DNA of 64,000 nucleotides. It comes from RGIG995 sp045542115 (GTDB lineage: Bacteria; Bacillota; Clostridia; Oscillospirales; UBA644). Positions 48,856 to 58,106 of this stretch are shown piece by piece. The translations under genes were made by a program, and so were the position numbers. Where the stretch lies: positions 62,001 through 126,000 of the forward strand of contig JAZQKK010000014.1 in the NCBI GenBank assembly GCA_045542115.1, in the 5' to 3' direction. Position 1 is the stretch's first letter, and each line of letters starts with the position of its first letter. Below the pieces are notes generated by a model. That model did not search any database, was not told where the DNA came from, and saw only the letters and a program-made list of their open reading frames with translations.

Positions 48856-49746
48856 TTATTCGTCCAAAAACCGAATCTCCGGTTCCAAACGAACCCCGAA
48901 CTGTTGATAGACCGTATCGGCCACGTGATTTATTAATTGTTTTACTTCTTTTTCCGTGGCACCGCCCTTGTTTACAATAAAGCCCGCGTGTTTTTCGCTG
49001 ACCCAGGCACCACCGATGGAATATCCTTTCAAACCGGCGTCTTCAATGAGTTTTCCGGCAAAATATCCCTCCGGGCGCTTGAAGGCACTGCCCGCACTGG
49101 GGTACTCCAAGGGTTGTTTTTCTCTGCGACGACGATCCAATTCCATCGTCGTTTCCCGGATGGCGGCAGGGTCGCCGGCATTACAACGAAATACTGCGGA
49201 ACAAACCACGCCGGGATTATTCGTAAAGTAAGAGTGACGATAGGAAAATTCCATTTGGTCTCGGGTAAAACGGTGAATTTGACCTTTCAGGTCCACCCAT
49301 TCAACCGACTCAATAAACATTGCCATTTCCGAACCGTAAGCACCGGCATTCATAAATACACCGCCGCCAATGCTGCCGGGAATTCCGTGTAAAAATTCCA
49401 GCCCGGCAAGGCCTTCTTTTTGAGCAAGATTGGCAACCGACGCCATACTGCACCCGGCGCCTGCCACGATGCGGTCACCCTCCCGATAGAGTTGTTTCAT
49501 CGACCGAGTCATTACCAAGACACCCCGATACCCCTCGTCGGACGCCAAAATATCCGATCCGCGGCCCAAGACGAAATAGCGAATCTTATTTTCATTCAAA
49601 AACCGAAGAACCTCAGCCATCTGCAAGGTATTTTCGGGGGAAACGGCATAATCCGCAGGACCACCGATACGGAACGTCGTATGCTCCCGCAGTAAAAGGT
49701 CCTTTTCCCAATGGATTGCCAAGGCATCACAAAACGCAGCAATCAT
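48856..49746 (-). CDS. murB: UDP-N-acetylenolpyruvoylglucosamine reductase
   Basis: A 296-residue FAD enzyme that makes UDP-MurNAc in wall precursor synthesis. HTTFRIGGPADYAV and FLHGIPGSIGGGVFMNAGAYG are FAD-binding signatures. The catalytic serine is in YPSAGSAFKRPEG, as in the type II/IIa group of Firmicutes; GFIVNKGGAT follows. Overlaps the hprK stop by four bases. Length is standard. Confidence 0.96.
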   Translation of the reverse strand: MIAAFCDALAIHWEKDLLLREHTTFRIGGPADYAVSPENTLQMAEVLRFLNENKIRYFVLGRGSDILASDEGYRGVLVMTRSMKQLYREGDRIVAGAGCSMASVANLAQKEGLAGLEFLHGIPGSIGGGVFMNAGAYGSEMAMFIESVEWVDLKGQIHRFTRDQMEFSYRHSYFTNNPGVVCSAVFRCNAGDPAAIRETTMELDRRRREKQPLEYPSAGSAFKRPEGYFAGKLIEDAGLKGYSIGGAWVSEKHAGFIVNKGGATEKEVKQLINHVADTVYQQFGVRLEPEIRFLDE

Positions 49747-50699
49747 ACTTCGTTCTCCGCGCTGCTCTCGCTCATATGTTTCAGGAGGCGGCGATTAAAT
49801 TCTTCTGCGGCATTGTATCCGCTCCGCTTCTGACGGTTGTTTGCCGCCGCGACTTCGATAATAATCGCAAGATTTCGACCGGGGCAAACCGGAATCGTAA
49901 CCGAAGGAATCTTATGGTCCAGAATCTCATATTCTTGCGTTTCCAAACCGAGACGGTCGTAGTGCTTGGTATCGTCCCAATTCTCTAACTGCACCACAAA
50001 ATCAATTTTCGTGGTATCCATTACCGAACCCATACCGAAAATATGACGAACGTCCACAAGGCCGATGCCTCGCAATTCGATAAGATAGCGAATCAATTGC
50101 GGAGCAGAACCAACGATGGTAAGGTCGGAGACTGCACGTAATTCCACTGCGTCGTCCGCAATCAAACGGTGGCCGCGCTTCAAAAGTTCCATTGCCGTTT
50201 CGCTCTTCCCAACGCCGCTTTCTCCTAAAATCAAGATACCCTCACCATATACGTTGACCAATACTCCGTGTCGTGTAATGCAAGGAGCCAATTGAACGTT
50301 GAGATAATTGATGAGAGAAGACATAAACCGGGACGTGGGACGGTTCGAAGTAAGTACGGGAATCTCATATCGCATTGCACTTTGAACCAATTCCTCGGGA
50401 ACAGTAAGATCCCGGGTTATAACGATAGCGGGAATCTTGCGGGAAAAAAGTGCATCAAAGACAGACGTCCGTTCTTCCGGCGTTTTTTCCATCAAAAAGC
50501 CCATTTCGACGTTTCCGAGAATTTGAATCCGGGTTTCGTCAAAGTGGTCAAAAAAGCCGGAAAGAGGCAGTCCGGGACGGTTAACATCGGTACTGTGCAC
50601 CGTGCATTTCGCTCCCTTTTCCCCAGCCGATTCGGGCATATACACAATTCGCAAATGCTCCGATGCGATAATCTTATCGAGGGTGACAAATTGTTCCAT
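49743..50699 (-). CDS. hprK: HPr kinase/phosphorylase
   Basis: A 318-residue bifunctional enzyme that phosphorylates or dephosphorylates Ser46 of HPr, the switch for carbon catabolite repression in Firmicutes. The P-loop is ILGESGVGKSETAMEL. The HPrK signature LRGIGLVDVRHIFG follows, then GRNLAIIIEVAAANNRQKR near the end. The ATG has GGAGG upstream. No ptsH or other PTS gene lies nearby, though hprK implies an HPr elsewhere. murB follows with a four-base overlap. Confidence 0.96.
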   Translation of the reverse strand: MEQFVTLDKIIASEHLRIVYMPESAGEKGAKCTVHSTDVNRPGLPLSGFFDHFDETRIQILGNVEMGFLMEKTPEERTSVFDALFSRKIPAIVITRDLTVPEELVQSAMRYEIPVLTSNRPTSRFMSSLINYLNVQLAPCITRHGVLVNVYGEGILILGESGVGKSETAMELLKRGHRLIADDAVELRAVSDLTIVGSAPQLIRYLIELRGIGLVDVRHIFGMGSVMDTTKIDFVVQLENWDDTKHYDRLGLETQEYEILDHKIPSVTIPVCPGRNLAIIIEVAAANNRQKRSGYNAAEEFNRRLLKHMSESSAENEV

Positions 50700-50724
50700 C
50701 GTGTCGCCTCCAATTAAAATAATC

Positions 50725-50756
50725 GGTGTGCAGCAGACCTACATCCGCCGCACACC
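50725..50756 (-). terminator. Terminator-like hairpin after the IspH-S1 gene
   Basis: A 13-bp stem with three G-U pairs (GGTGTGCGGCGGA with TCTGCTGCACACC), six-base loop, followed by GATTATTTTAA. The T-run is modest. Confidence 0.6.
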
Positions 50757-50794
50757 TACTGACATATTACGATTTTATGCCGAACAGCAGCAGA

Positions 50795-52804
50795 TTATTC
50801 TTCCACCGCACCGTCTTCCACGGGGGTTTCGGCGTCAGCATCTTCCGCAACAACGTCTTCTTCGGGAAGAGCTGCCTTGATGGAAAGGCTGATTTTCTTG
50901 GTTTCGTAGTTGATTTCGATAATCTTCGCATCAACTTCGTCGCCAACTTTCAGAACGTCTCCGGCTTTTTCAACCCGCTGATTGGCAATCTGGGAAATAT
51001 GAACCAGACCGTCGATGCCGGGAATAACGGAAACGAAAGCACCGTAAGGCATCAGTTTAAGAACGGTGACGGGAATGACATCGCCCACTTCATACTTCTG
51101 GGGAAGAATGGTCCAGGGGTCTTCGTTGGCTTTCTTGAAAGTCAGGGAAATCTTGCGAGTTTCGGGGTCGAAGGCTTTGACTTCAACTTCGATGCAATCC
51201 CCTTCTTTTACGATTTCGGAAGGATGCTTAATTTTGGTCCAGGCAAGGTCGGTTACGTGAACCAGACCGTCGACTCCGCCAATGTCAACAAAGGCACCGA
51301 AGGAAGCCAGGGATTTAACCACACCGTCGTATTTCTTGCCGACTTCGATGGATTCCCAAACTTTGGCCTGAGCCGCGTCTTTTTCTTCTTTCAGAACAGA
51401 CTTAATGGAACCGATGATTCTCTTGCGACGGCCGGCATTTTCCAATTCAATAATACGAAGACGGACTTCCTGATTCTTCATAGATTCCAGGTCGGTGTCC
51501 TTTCTCAGAGAAGCAAGGGAGGCGGGAACGAACACGCGTACCGCGTTGACGTAGACCACAAGGCCGCCTTTGACCACTTCGGCAACCGTTCCTGTAAGGA
51601 TTTCATTGTTATCCTTAGCGGCTTCCAACTTTTCAAAACCTTTAATGGAATCCAGCTTCTTCTTAGAAAGAAGAACGGTTCCTTCGATGTCGCTTACTTT
51701 CATAACGAAAGCTTCTACTTCATCGCCGGCCTTCAAGGCAGCAAGTTCTTCTTCGGTAAATTCGGAAGCGGGGATGAAACCGGTATGTTTTCCGCCCAGT
51801 TCGACCTGGACTTCATTGGTTCCAACCACACCGATGGTTCCGGTGATACGCTGTCCGACACGGGTTACCTGCAAGGATGCTTCAAGAGCAGCTGCAAAGT
51901 CGATATCCTCCTCTGTGAAATTGACGTTGTTGTTTTCATTCATCATAATGTTTATGACCTCCTCGATTGTACTGCCGGGTGTCGAAGCTCCGGTAGCCAA
52001 TCCGATTTTTTTATACTCACTTAAATATTGTGGTAACTCGGTTGCGTCCTCTATGTAACACGCGGGACAACGGCTGCTTGCGATTTCATAGAGTTTTTTG
52101 GTGTTAGAACTGTGCTTATCGCCAATGACGATGATATAGTCACATTCCTTTGCCATCTGTTCCACTTCTTTTTGTCGGTCTGAGGTGGAATGGCAGATGG
52201 TCTCGCAGACGGTAACGGCACTCACGGGAAAGCCTTCTTTGTCCAAAAGGCGGCCGTTCGATTCCCGGAACGACTCCACGTAAGATTTCATTTCCAGCCA
52301 CAACTCCATATTGAAGGTGGTCTGGGCCACCATCGTGTAGGAGACTTCCGGTTGTTCCCGTAACAAAGAACGAAGTTGTTCGGGAGTGGTTACCGCTCGG
52401 TATTCCCCCTTTGCATCCCCTAAAATCCCCACCACTTCCGGATGGCGGATATCCCCGACCATCAAAAGGCGGTCTGATTTTTTTGCTACGTTGTGAATCT
52501 TTTGAACGTAGGGGCAGGTGAGATCTACGTATTCCACGCCCCGTTCTCGCAACGACGATAAAACGGAACCGGATACGCCGTGGGTTCGGATAAAGACCAA
52601 AGAACCCGGCTCGGCAAGGGAAATATCCTCAATGACCGCTACCCCCCGTTGGGATAGTTGGTCGGTAATGCGCTTGTTGTGAATAATTGGACCGTAGGTG
52701 TAGCATTTTCGGTCCGGCTGTTCGTCTATGATTTTGAACAGGGTGGTAATTGCCCGGTTCACGCCGAAACAATAACCGAGGTATTTGGATACGACAAACT
52801 CCAT
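50795..52804 (-). CDS. ispH: IspH (HMBPP reductase) fused to four S1 RNA-binding domains
   Basis: A 669-residue fusion. Residues 1-~285 are IspH, the last enzyme of the MEP isoprenoid pathway. Its three iron-sulfur cysteines are in YLGYCFGVNRA, DLTCPYVQKIH and ETICHSTSDRQ, and ATGASTPGSTIEEVI closes the domain. Residues ~305-650 hold four S1 repeats, the third and fourth with SFGAFVDIGGVDGLVH and PYGAFVSVIPGIDGLVH. The tail is acidic. IspH-S1 fusions are known in Clostridia; the S1 part may act as ribosomal protein S1. Start: ATG at 52804, six bases after GAGG; the TTG at 52816 precedes the ribosome site. Confidence 0.95.
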   Translation of the reverse strand: MEFVVSKYLGYCFGVNRAITTLFKIIDEQPDRKCYTYGPIIHNKRITDQLSQRGVAVIEDISLAEPGSLVFIRTHGVSGSVLSSLRERGVEYVDLTCPYVQKIHNVAKKSDRLLMVGDIRHPEVVGILGDAKGEYRAVTTPEQLRSLLREQPEVSYTMVAQTTFNMELWLEMKSYVESFRESNGRLLDKEGFPVSAVTVCETICHSTSDRQKEVEQMAKECDYIIVIGDKHSSNTKKLYEIASSRCPACYIEDATELPQYLSEYKKIGLATGASTPGSTIEEVINIMMNENNNVNFTEEDIDFAAALEASLQVTRVGQRITGTIGVVGTNEVQVELGGKHTGFIPASEFTEEELAALKAGDEVEAFVMKVSDIEGTVLLSKKKLDSIKGFEKLEAAKDNNEILTGTVAEVVKGGLVVYVNAVRVFVPASLASLRKDTDLESMKNQEVRLRIIELENAGRRKRIIGSIKSVLKEEKDAAQAKVWESIEVGKKYDGVVKSLASFGAFVDIGGVDGLVHVTDLAWTKIKHPSEIVKEGDCIEVEVKAFDPETRKISLTFKKANEDPWTILPQKYEVGDVIPVTVLKLMPYGAFVSVIPGIDGLVHISQIANQRVEKAGDVLKVGDEVDAKIIEINYETKKISLSIKAALPEEDVVAEDADAETPVEDGAVEE

Positions 52805-52812
52805 AGACGACC

Positions 52813-53394
52813 TCAAAGAGAATAGACCAATTCGATAAGGCGTTCGCTTGCGGCTTTGTATTCTTCCGGCGTGCCTTTTTCAATTCCCAATTCCGAGACG
52901 GGAATGGGTTCTCCGATGGTCAACTCAATATGATTGAGAAAATGAAACCGACGGCGATATTCCACGTGAATGGGAAGTACCGGGGATTTCGTTTTCCAGG
53001 CAAACATTGCAATTCCGCCCTTGGGGTCGGAGATCTTGCCACCCTTGATTCGGGTGCCTTCGGGGAAGATTCCGAGAACTTCTCCGTTTTTCAGGACACG
53101 GAGAGCGGTCTTCGTTGCGGTTAAGTCCACACGGGTGCGGTCCACGGGAAAGGCTCCGAAAGCTTTGGCCAACGGGGCGACTACCGGGGCTTTGAACAAC
53201 GTGTGTTTCGCCATAAAGCGAATCTGCCGTTTCAGAGCGATGGTCATCAAAAATACGTCCAGGTTGGAATAATGGTTTCCGAACACGATGACCGGTCCTT
53301 CCATTACTTCGTTTTCCCGCCCTTTGATAATGACACGGTTGAAGCAATAGAAATAGAATTGAAAAACTGCTTTTGCGATTTTATAAACAATCAT
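52813..53394 (-). CDS. plsC: 1-acyl-sn-glycerol-3-phosphate acyltransferase
   Basis: A 193-residue membrane-associated acyltransferase that turns lysophosphatidic acid into phosphatidic acid. FGNHYSNLD contains the HxxxxD catalytic motif and LGIFPEGTRIKGGK is the glycerol-phosphate-binding block. An N-terminal hydrophobic stretch anchors it. It overlaps the cmk stop by four bases. cmk-plsC-ispH is a common Clostridia order. Confidence 0.93.
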   Translation of the reverse strand: MIVYKIAKAVFQFYFYCFNRVIIKGRENEVMEGPVIVFGNHYSNLDVFLMTIALKRQIRFMAKHTLFKAPVVAPLAKAFGAFPVDRTRVDLTATKTALRVLKNGEVLGIFPEGTRIKGGKISDPKGGIAMFAWKTKSPVLPIHVEYRRRFHFLNHIELTIGEPIPVSELGIEKGTPEEYKAASERLIELVYSL

Positions 53395-54059
53395 AGTGAG
53401 ATTTTGCTCCTTATGATATCCAATGCTGCATTTACCGTTTCTTCTGCATTCAGATGAGAATTATCCAAAAGAACGGCGTCATCTGCTTGTTTCAACGGGG
53501 CAACGGCTCGATTTATATCGTTATGATCCCGTTGGATAACCTCCTGCAATACCGTTTCGAAATCTGCGGTAATACCTTTTTCCGCAAGTTCTCCTACGCG
53601 GCGTTCTGCCCGGGTTTCAGGAGCCGCCGTCAAGAAGATCTTAACGTCAGCATTGGGAAGAATGACCGTACCAACGTCACGTCCGTCCATAATCACGTCG
53701 TTCCGGGCAGCGATATCCCGTTGAAGGTCCAGCAAAAACGCCCGGACCGGGGGAAACGCGGAAACGTTGGAAGCAGCCATTGCAACGGGTTGGGTTCGAA
53801 TGTGAGCCGAAACGTCTTCCCCATTGACAAAAACGTGTTGAACTCCGTTTTCATAGCGAAGGTCCACCGTAAGGGCAGGTAAAAGCCCGCAAACCTGCTG
53901 CTCGGAAAAGGTTTCTCCAAAGTGATTCAGGCAAGTATATCCAATCGCTCGGTAAAGAGCGCCGGTATCCAAATAAAGAATTCCCAATTGTTTGGAAATA
54001 ATTTTAGCAAGGCTGCTCTTCCCCGACCCGCTGGGGCCGTCCACAGCAATGTTTATCAC
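53391..54059 (-). CDS. cmk: Cytidylate kinase
   Basis: A 222-residue nucleotide kinase making CDP and dCDP. Walker A is VDGPSGSGKSSLAKII, followed by LYLDTGALYRAIGY, MDGRDVGTVILPNADVK and ERRVGEL. The start is GTG at 54059, seven bases after GGAGGTG. It sits between the HI0933-type flavoprotein and plsC; the latter overlaps it by four bases. Confidence 0.96.
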   Translation of the reverse strand: MINIAVDGPSGSGKSSLAKIISKQLGILYLDTGALYRAIGYTCLNHFGETFSEQQVCGLLPALTVDLRYENGVQHVFVNGEDVSAHIRTQPVAMAASNVSAFPPVRAFLLDLQRDIAARNDVIMDGRDVGTVILPNADVKIFLTAAPETRAERRVGELAEKGITADFETVLQEVIQRDHNDINRAVAPLKQADDAVLLDNSHLNAEETVNAALDIIRSKISL

Positions 54060-54081
54060 GAAAGAACACCTCCGTTATTAT

Positions 54082-55299
54082 TTACAGACCCGCCAGAGCG
54101 AGACCTGCGGAATAACCCGTGGAAAATGCGATTTGCAGATTGAAACCGCCGGTATACGCGTCGACGTCCAAAACTTCACCGCAAAAATAAAGTCCGTTAC
54201 ACCGTTTGGATGCCATCGTTTTGGGATCCACCTCCCGGACCGAAACTCCGCCGGCGGTAACGATTGCCTCTTGGATGGGACGAGAGCAACGCGCGGTCAA
54301 AGTTAAATCTTTGAACTGTTTCAACAGGACAGAACGTTGTTCCCGGGTGACGGTATGAACCTTAGCCATAGGATCGATTCCCCCACGGGAAAGGAAAGGA
54401 TAAATCATTTTGGAAGGAAGCAAGTCGTCAAAAGCGTTGCCCAAATTTTTCAAACGGTATTTCTCAAAATCCGACAAGAGGCGCTTATCTAACTGTTCCT
54501 CACTTAAAGCAGGTTTTAAATCCAAATGCAATTTCATTCCTGGTTGCAATACCGTACTTGCGGACAAAATCATCGGACCGGTGATTCCGAAATGAGTAAA
54601 CATCATTTCTCCGAAATCAGTATACACGGTCTTTCCGTTTGATTCTACCCGAAGGGCGGTGTTTTTCAAAGACAATCCTTGCAACGACTTGCAAAAATCT
54701 TCTTCCTCAACCTCCCAAGGAACCAAAGAAGGACGGGGGTCTACGATAGAATGGCCGCAATCTTCTGCAAGTCGGTAGCCACTTCCGTCAGAGCCGGTAA
54801 CGGGATAGGACATTCCGCCGCAAGCAATACAGACCGCCCGGCAGGGAATCTTCGTTCCATCGGAAAGAGAGACACCCGTCACTCCCAAAGAATCAGTTTG
54901 GATTTGGGTGACCGTTCCTTTTCTCAAAGAAACGCCGCTATCCAGACAAATGCGGTGTAAAGCGGATACGATATCTGCTGCCTTATCGCTGACCGGAAAG
55001 ACCCGATTTCCCCGTTCGACTTTCAAAGGAACGCCGAGGGATTCAAAAAAGGCAACCGTGTCTTCGGTAGAAAATGCAGACAGGGCGCTGTAAAGAAACC
55101 GAGGATTATGAACCACGTTTTTCAAAAATTCGTCCCGACCGCAAGCGTTGGTCACATTGCAACGGCCTTTTCCGGTGATGCCGAGTTTCCGGCCGCAACG
55201 GTCGTTACGCTCAATTAAAACCACCTCTGCCCCATTCATCGCAGCAGTGGCGGCACACATCATTCCGGCGGCACCGGCTCCAATGACAACTACACTCAC
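54082..55299 (-). CDS. HI0933-type FAD-dependent oxidoreductase
   Basis: A 405-residue flavoprotein of the BaiN/HI0933 family. The dinucleotide motif VVVIGAGAAGMMCA opens the protein, and GRKLGITGKGRCNVTNA is the family hallmark. YFCGEVLDVDAYTGGFNLQIAFSTGY-like segments close the FAD domain. The natural substrate is unclear; one member, BaiN, is linked to bile-acid reduction, but this cannot be inferred here. Start: GTG at 55299 after AGGTGA. It leads the cmk-plsC-ispH transcript. Confidence 0.9.
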   Translation of the reverse strand: MSVVVIGAGAAGMMCAATAAMNGAEVVLIERNDRCGRKLGITGKGRCNVTNACGRDEFLKNVVHNPRFLYSALSAFSTEDTVAFFESLGVPLKVERGNRVFPVSDKAADIVSALHRICLDSGVSLRKGTVTQIQTDSLGVTGVSLSDGTKIPCRAVCIACGGMSYPVTGSDGSGYRLAEDCGHSIVDPRPSLVPWEVEEEDFCKSLQGLSLKNTALRVESNGKTVYTDFGEMMFTHFGITGPMILSASTVLQPGMKLHLDLKPALSEEQLDKRLLSDFEKYRLKNLGNAFDDLLPSKMIYPFLSRGGIDPMAKVHTVTREQRSVLLKQFKDLTLTARCSRPIQEAIVTAGGVSVREVDPKTMASKRCNGLYFCGEVLDVDAYTGGFNLQIAFSTGYSAGLALAGL

Positions 55300-55321
55300 G
55301 GAAAAATCACCTGTATTATAT

Positions 55322-55350
55322 ATTTTAACATATTATAAACAAAATAGCAA
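55322..55350 (-). promoter_or_regulatory. Promoter for the flavoprotein-cmk-plsC-ispH transcript
   Basis: TTGCTA (55345-55350), 17 bases, TAAAAT (55322-55327). The region is A/T-rich, so box choice is not certain. Confidence 0.55.
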
Positions 55351-55393
55351 GAGTTTTTATAAATCTTTCCACTTTTGAAACAGAAAAACCACA

Positions 55394-55423
55394 AACGGGG
55401 AAAGAAGAGCCTTCTCCCCCCGT
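55394..55423 (-). terminator. Terminator after valS
   Basis: AACGGGG pairs with CCCCGTT, with an inner GAAG/CTTC stem, followed by TGTGGTTTTTC. Confidence 0.7.
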
Positions 55424-55434
55424 TATTTTAGTCT

Positions 55435-58065
55435 TTACAGCTTGGAATAAACGTCTTCTACGTTAGCCAGCTGGCGAGCCAGGGCTTCCCGCTTTGCACG
55501 TTCGTCGTTTACAACCTTTTCGGGGGCCTTGTTCACAAAGCCGGGGTTGTTAAGTTTTCCGTCGATACGGGCAATGTCGGACAGGAGTTTTTCCTTTTCC
55601 TTTTCCAGGCGAGCTTTTTCTTTTTCAATATCCACAAGTTCGCCCAGAGGGATAAACACCTTCGCATCGGCGGTAACTACCGTAGCGGCGTTTACGTCAC
55701 CGGAAAGGGGCTCAAAGAACAGTTCCGAGGCAGAAGCAAGACGCTTTAAATAGTCCGTACCGGCCCGATAGGTGTCGGGATGTTCGGTAACCAGATACAA
55801 ATTTGTCTTCCGGGAGAAGGGCACGCCCATTTTCTGACGAAGCTGACGGACTTGCTTGATCAAATCCATCAGATATCCCATCTGTTCCGCTTCGGCAGGA
55901 TATTCCAAGGAGGCAGAATATTCGGGATATTCTTCCAGCATCAAAATATCACCCATTCCCTTGATATGGGGAACAGAACGGTACAGTTCTTCGGTAATAA
56001 AGGGCATAAAGGGATGCAACAATTCCAACGTGCGAACCAAAACGTAACCGATGGTATTCTGCGCCGAAGCACGGGTAGATTCGTCGGTGTTGGTTTCAAA
56101 CAAGCGGGGTTTGATAAGTTCGATATACCAGTCACACAGATCGTCCCAAACAAAGTCGTACAACTTCTGAGCGGCAATCCCCAATTCAAATTTTTCCAGA
56201 TTGTCCCGAACGTCTTTGACGACCTTGTTCAACTTATGGAGAATCCACTTGTCTTCCGGTTGAAGGTCGGTGGGAAGTTCCACTTCCTCCTGCGTGATAT
56301 ACGTGAGGGCAAAGCGGGTGGCATTCCACAATTTATTAGCAAAGTTCCGGGATGCTTCTACCCCTTCGGTACTGAAACGCATATCGTTTCCGGGAGCATT
56401 TCCGGTGACTAACGTAAAGCGAAGGGCATCGGCGCCGTAATCCCGGATAATTTCCAGGGGGTCGATCCCGTTCCCCAAGGATTTGGACATTTTACGTCCT
56501 TGGCTATCCCGGACAAGGCCGTGAATCAACACGTTTTCAAAGGGTGCTTTTCCGGTATATTCCAAGGCGGAGAAAATCATACGGGAGACCCAGAAGGTGA
56601 TAATATCATACCCGGTGACCAGGGTGGACGTGGGATAAAAATACTTCAAATCTTCGGTTTGTTCCGGCCAACCCAACGTAGAGAAGGGCCACAAGGCAGA
56701 CGAGAACCAAGTGTCAAGGGTATCCGGGTCTTGGTGCATCGGCTTTCCACACTTGGGACAAACCGTTACGGGGTCCCGAGAAACAACCATTTCACCACAT
56801 TCCGCATCGTCACAATAGTAGGCGGGAATCCGATGTCCCCACCACAGCTGACGGGAAATACACCAGTCGCGGATATTTTCCATCCAGTGGAAATAGTTCT
56901 TTTCAAACCGTTCGGGAACAAATTTAACTTCCTTATTACGAACCACGTCAATGGCAGGTTTTGCAAGGGTTTCCATTGCGACGAACCATTGCTTGGAGAC
57001 CCGGGGTTCTACGGTGGTTCCGCAACGGTAACAGGTTCCTACGTTGTGGGAATAGTTTTCGATACGAACCAGGAAACCGCCCTCTTCCAGGTCGGCAACG
57101 ATGGCTTTCCGGGCTTCGTAACGGTCCATTCCCGCATACTTGGGATATTCGGCGACAATCTTGGCATCATCGGTCATTACGTTGATTACTTCCAGACCGT
57201 GACGGGCACCGACTTCGAAGTCGTTGGGGTCGTGGGCAGGGGTAATCTTAACAACACCGGTACCGAAATCCTGTTCTACGTAATCGTCTGCAATAATGGG
57301 AATCCGGCGGCCAACCAAGGGCAAAATCAAATATTTTCCGACCAAATGCTGATAACGCTCGTCCTTGGGATTGACAGCGACTGCCGTATCCCCCAGCATC
57401 GTTTCGGGGCGGGTGGTCGCCAATTCCAGATAGCCGGAACCGTCTTCCAAGGGATAACGAAGATGCCAGAAATGGCCCTGCTGTTCTTCAAACTCCACTT
57501 CCGCATCGGAGATGGAAGTCAAACAGTGGGGACACCAGTTGATGATACGTTCTCCGCGATAAATCAGCCCCTTTTCATACAGGTGCATAAAGACGTCTTG
57601 TACCGCCTTAGAGCAGCCTTCGTCCAAGGTAAAGCGTTCTCTGGACCAGTCGCAGGAAGAACCGAGTTTTTTCAACTGCTCGATAATCCGACCGCCGTAG
57701 GTTTCTTTCCAAGCCCAGGCCCGTTCCAAAAATCCGTCCCGGCCGATATCGTCCTTGGAGATGCCTTCTTTCCGCATTGCTTCCACGATTTTTGCTTCGG
57801 TGGCAATGGACGCGTGGTCAGTGCCGGGAAGCCAAAGGGTAGCAAAACCGCACATCCGCTTATAACGGATGAGAATGTCCTGCAACGTATTGTCCAGGGC
57901 GTGTCCCATATGCAACTGACCGGTAATATTCGGCGGGGGAATAACAATAGTATAGGGGTCTTTTTTGGAATCGACTTCAGCTCTGAAACAGCCGTTGTCA
58001 TTCCACATTTTGTAAATTTTGTCTTCGATCAACGCGGGATCGTAATTCTTTTCCAAATTCTGCAT
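55435..58065 (-). CDS. valS: Valyl-tRNA synthetase
   Basis: An 876-residue class I synthetase. The HIGH region is PPNITGQLHMGHALDN and the KMSKS loop GRKMSKSLGNGIDP. An editing (CP1) domain lies between them (TTRPETMLGDTAVAVN), with zinc-type cysteine pairs. The C-terminal ~65 residues form the antiparallel coiled coil of ValRS (LVDIEKEKARLEKEKEKL). It starts 41 bases after recN, with no room for a T-box, so it is probably read from the upstream operon or a weak local promoter. Confidence 0.97.
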   Translation of the reverse strand: MQNLEKNYDPALIEDKIYKMWNDNGCFRAEVDSKKDPYTIVIPPPNITGQLHMGHALDNTLQDILIRYKRMCGFATLWLPGTDHASIATEAKIVEAMRKEGISKDDIGRDGFLERAWAWKETYGGRIIEQLKKLGSSCDWSRERFTLDEGCSKAVQDVFMHLYEKGLIYRGERIINWCPHCLTSISDAEVEFEEQQGHFWHLRYPLEDGSGYLELATTRPETMLGDTAVAVNPKDERYQHLVGKYLILPLVGRRIPIIADDYVEQDFGTGVVKITPAHDPNDFEVGARHGLEVINVMTDDAKIVAEYPKYAGMDRYEARKAIVADLEEGGFLVRIENYSHNVGTCYRCGTTVEPRVSKQWFVAMETLAKPAIDVVRNKEVKFVPERFEKNYFHWMENIRDWCISRQLWWGHRIPAYYCDDAECGEMVVSRDPVTVCPKCGKPMHQDPDTLDTWFSSALWPFSTLGWPEQTEDLKYFYPTSTLVTGYDIITFWVSRMIFSALEYTGKAPFENVLIHGLVRDSQGRKMSKSLGNGIDPLEIIRDYGADALRFTLVTGNAPGNDMRFSTEGVEASRNFANKLWNATRFALTYITQEEVELPTDLQPEDKWILHKLNKVVKDVRDNLEKFELGIAAQKLYDFVWDDLCDWYIELIKPRLFETNTDESTRASAQNTIGYVLVRTLELLHPFMPFITEELYRSVPHIKGMGDILMLEEYPEYSASLEYPAEAEQMGYLMDLIKQVRQLRQKMGVPFSRKTNLYLVTEHPDTYRAGTDYLKRLASASELFFEPLSGDVNAATVVTADAKVFIPLGELVDIEKEKARLEKEKEKLLSDIARIDGKLNNPGFVNKAPEKVVNDERAKREALARQLANVEDVYSKL

Positions 58066-58106
58066 TGGTGGAAAGTCCTTTCTTTATCTATATTAGGTAA
58101 ATAATT

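Noticed and set aside
56500..58104. A 534-codon open frame on the plus strand
   Set aside because: It is antisense to valS and produced by its codon bias.
58066..58106. T-box leader in front of valS (also considered for metG at 38670-38705)
   Set aside because: The gap before valS is 41 bases and the metG leader about 35, too short for a T-box; no specifier loop or conserved T-box sequence is seen.
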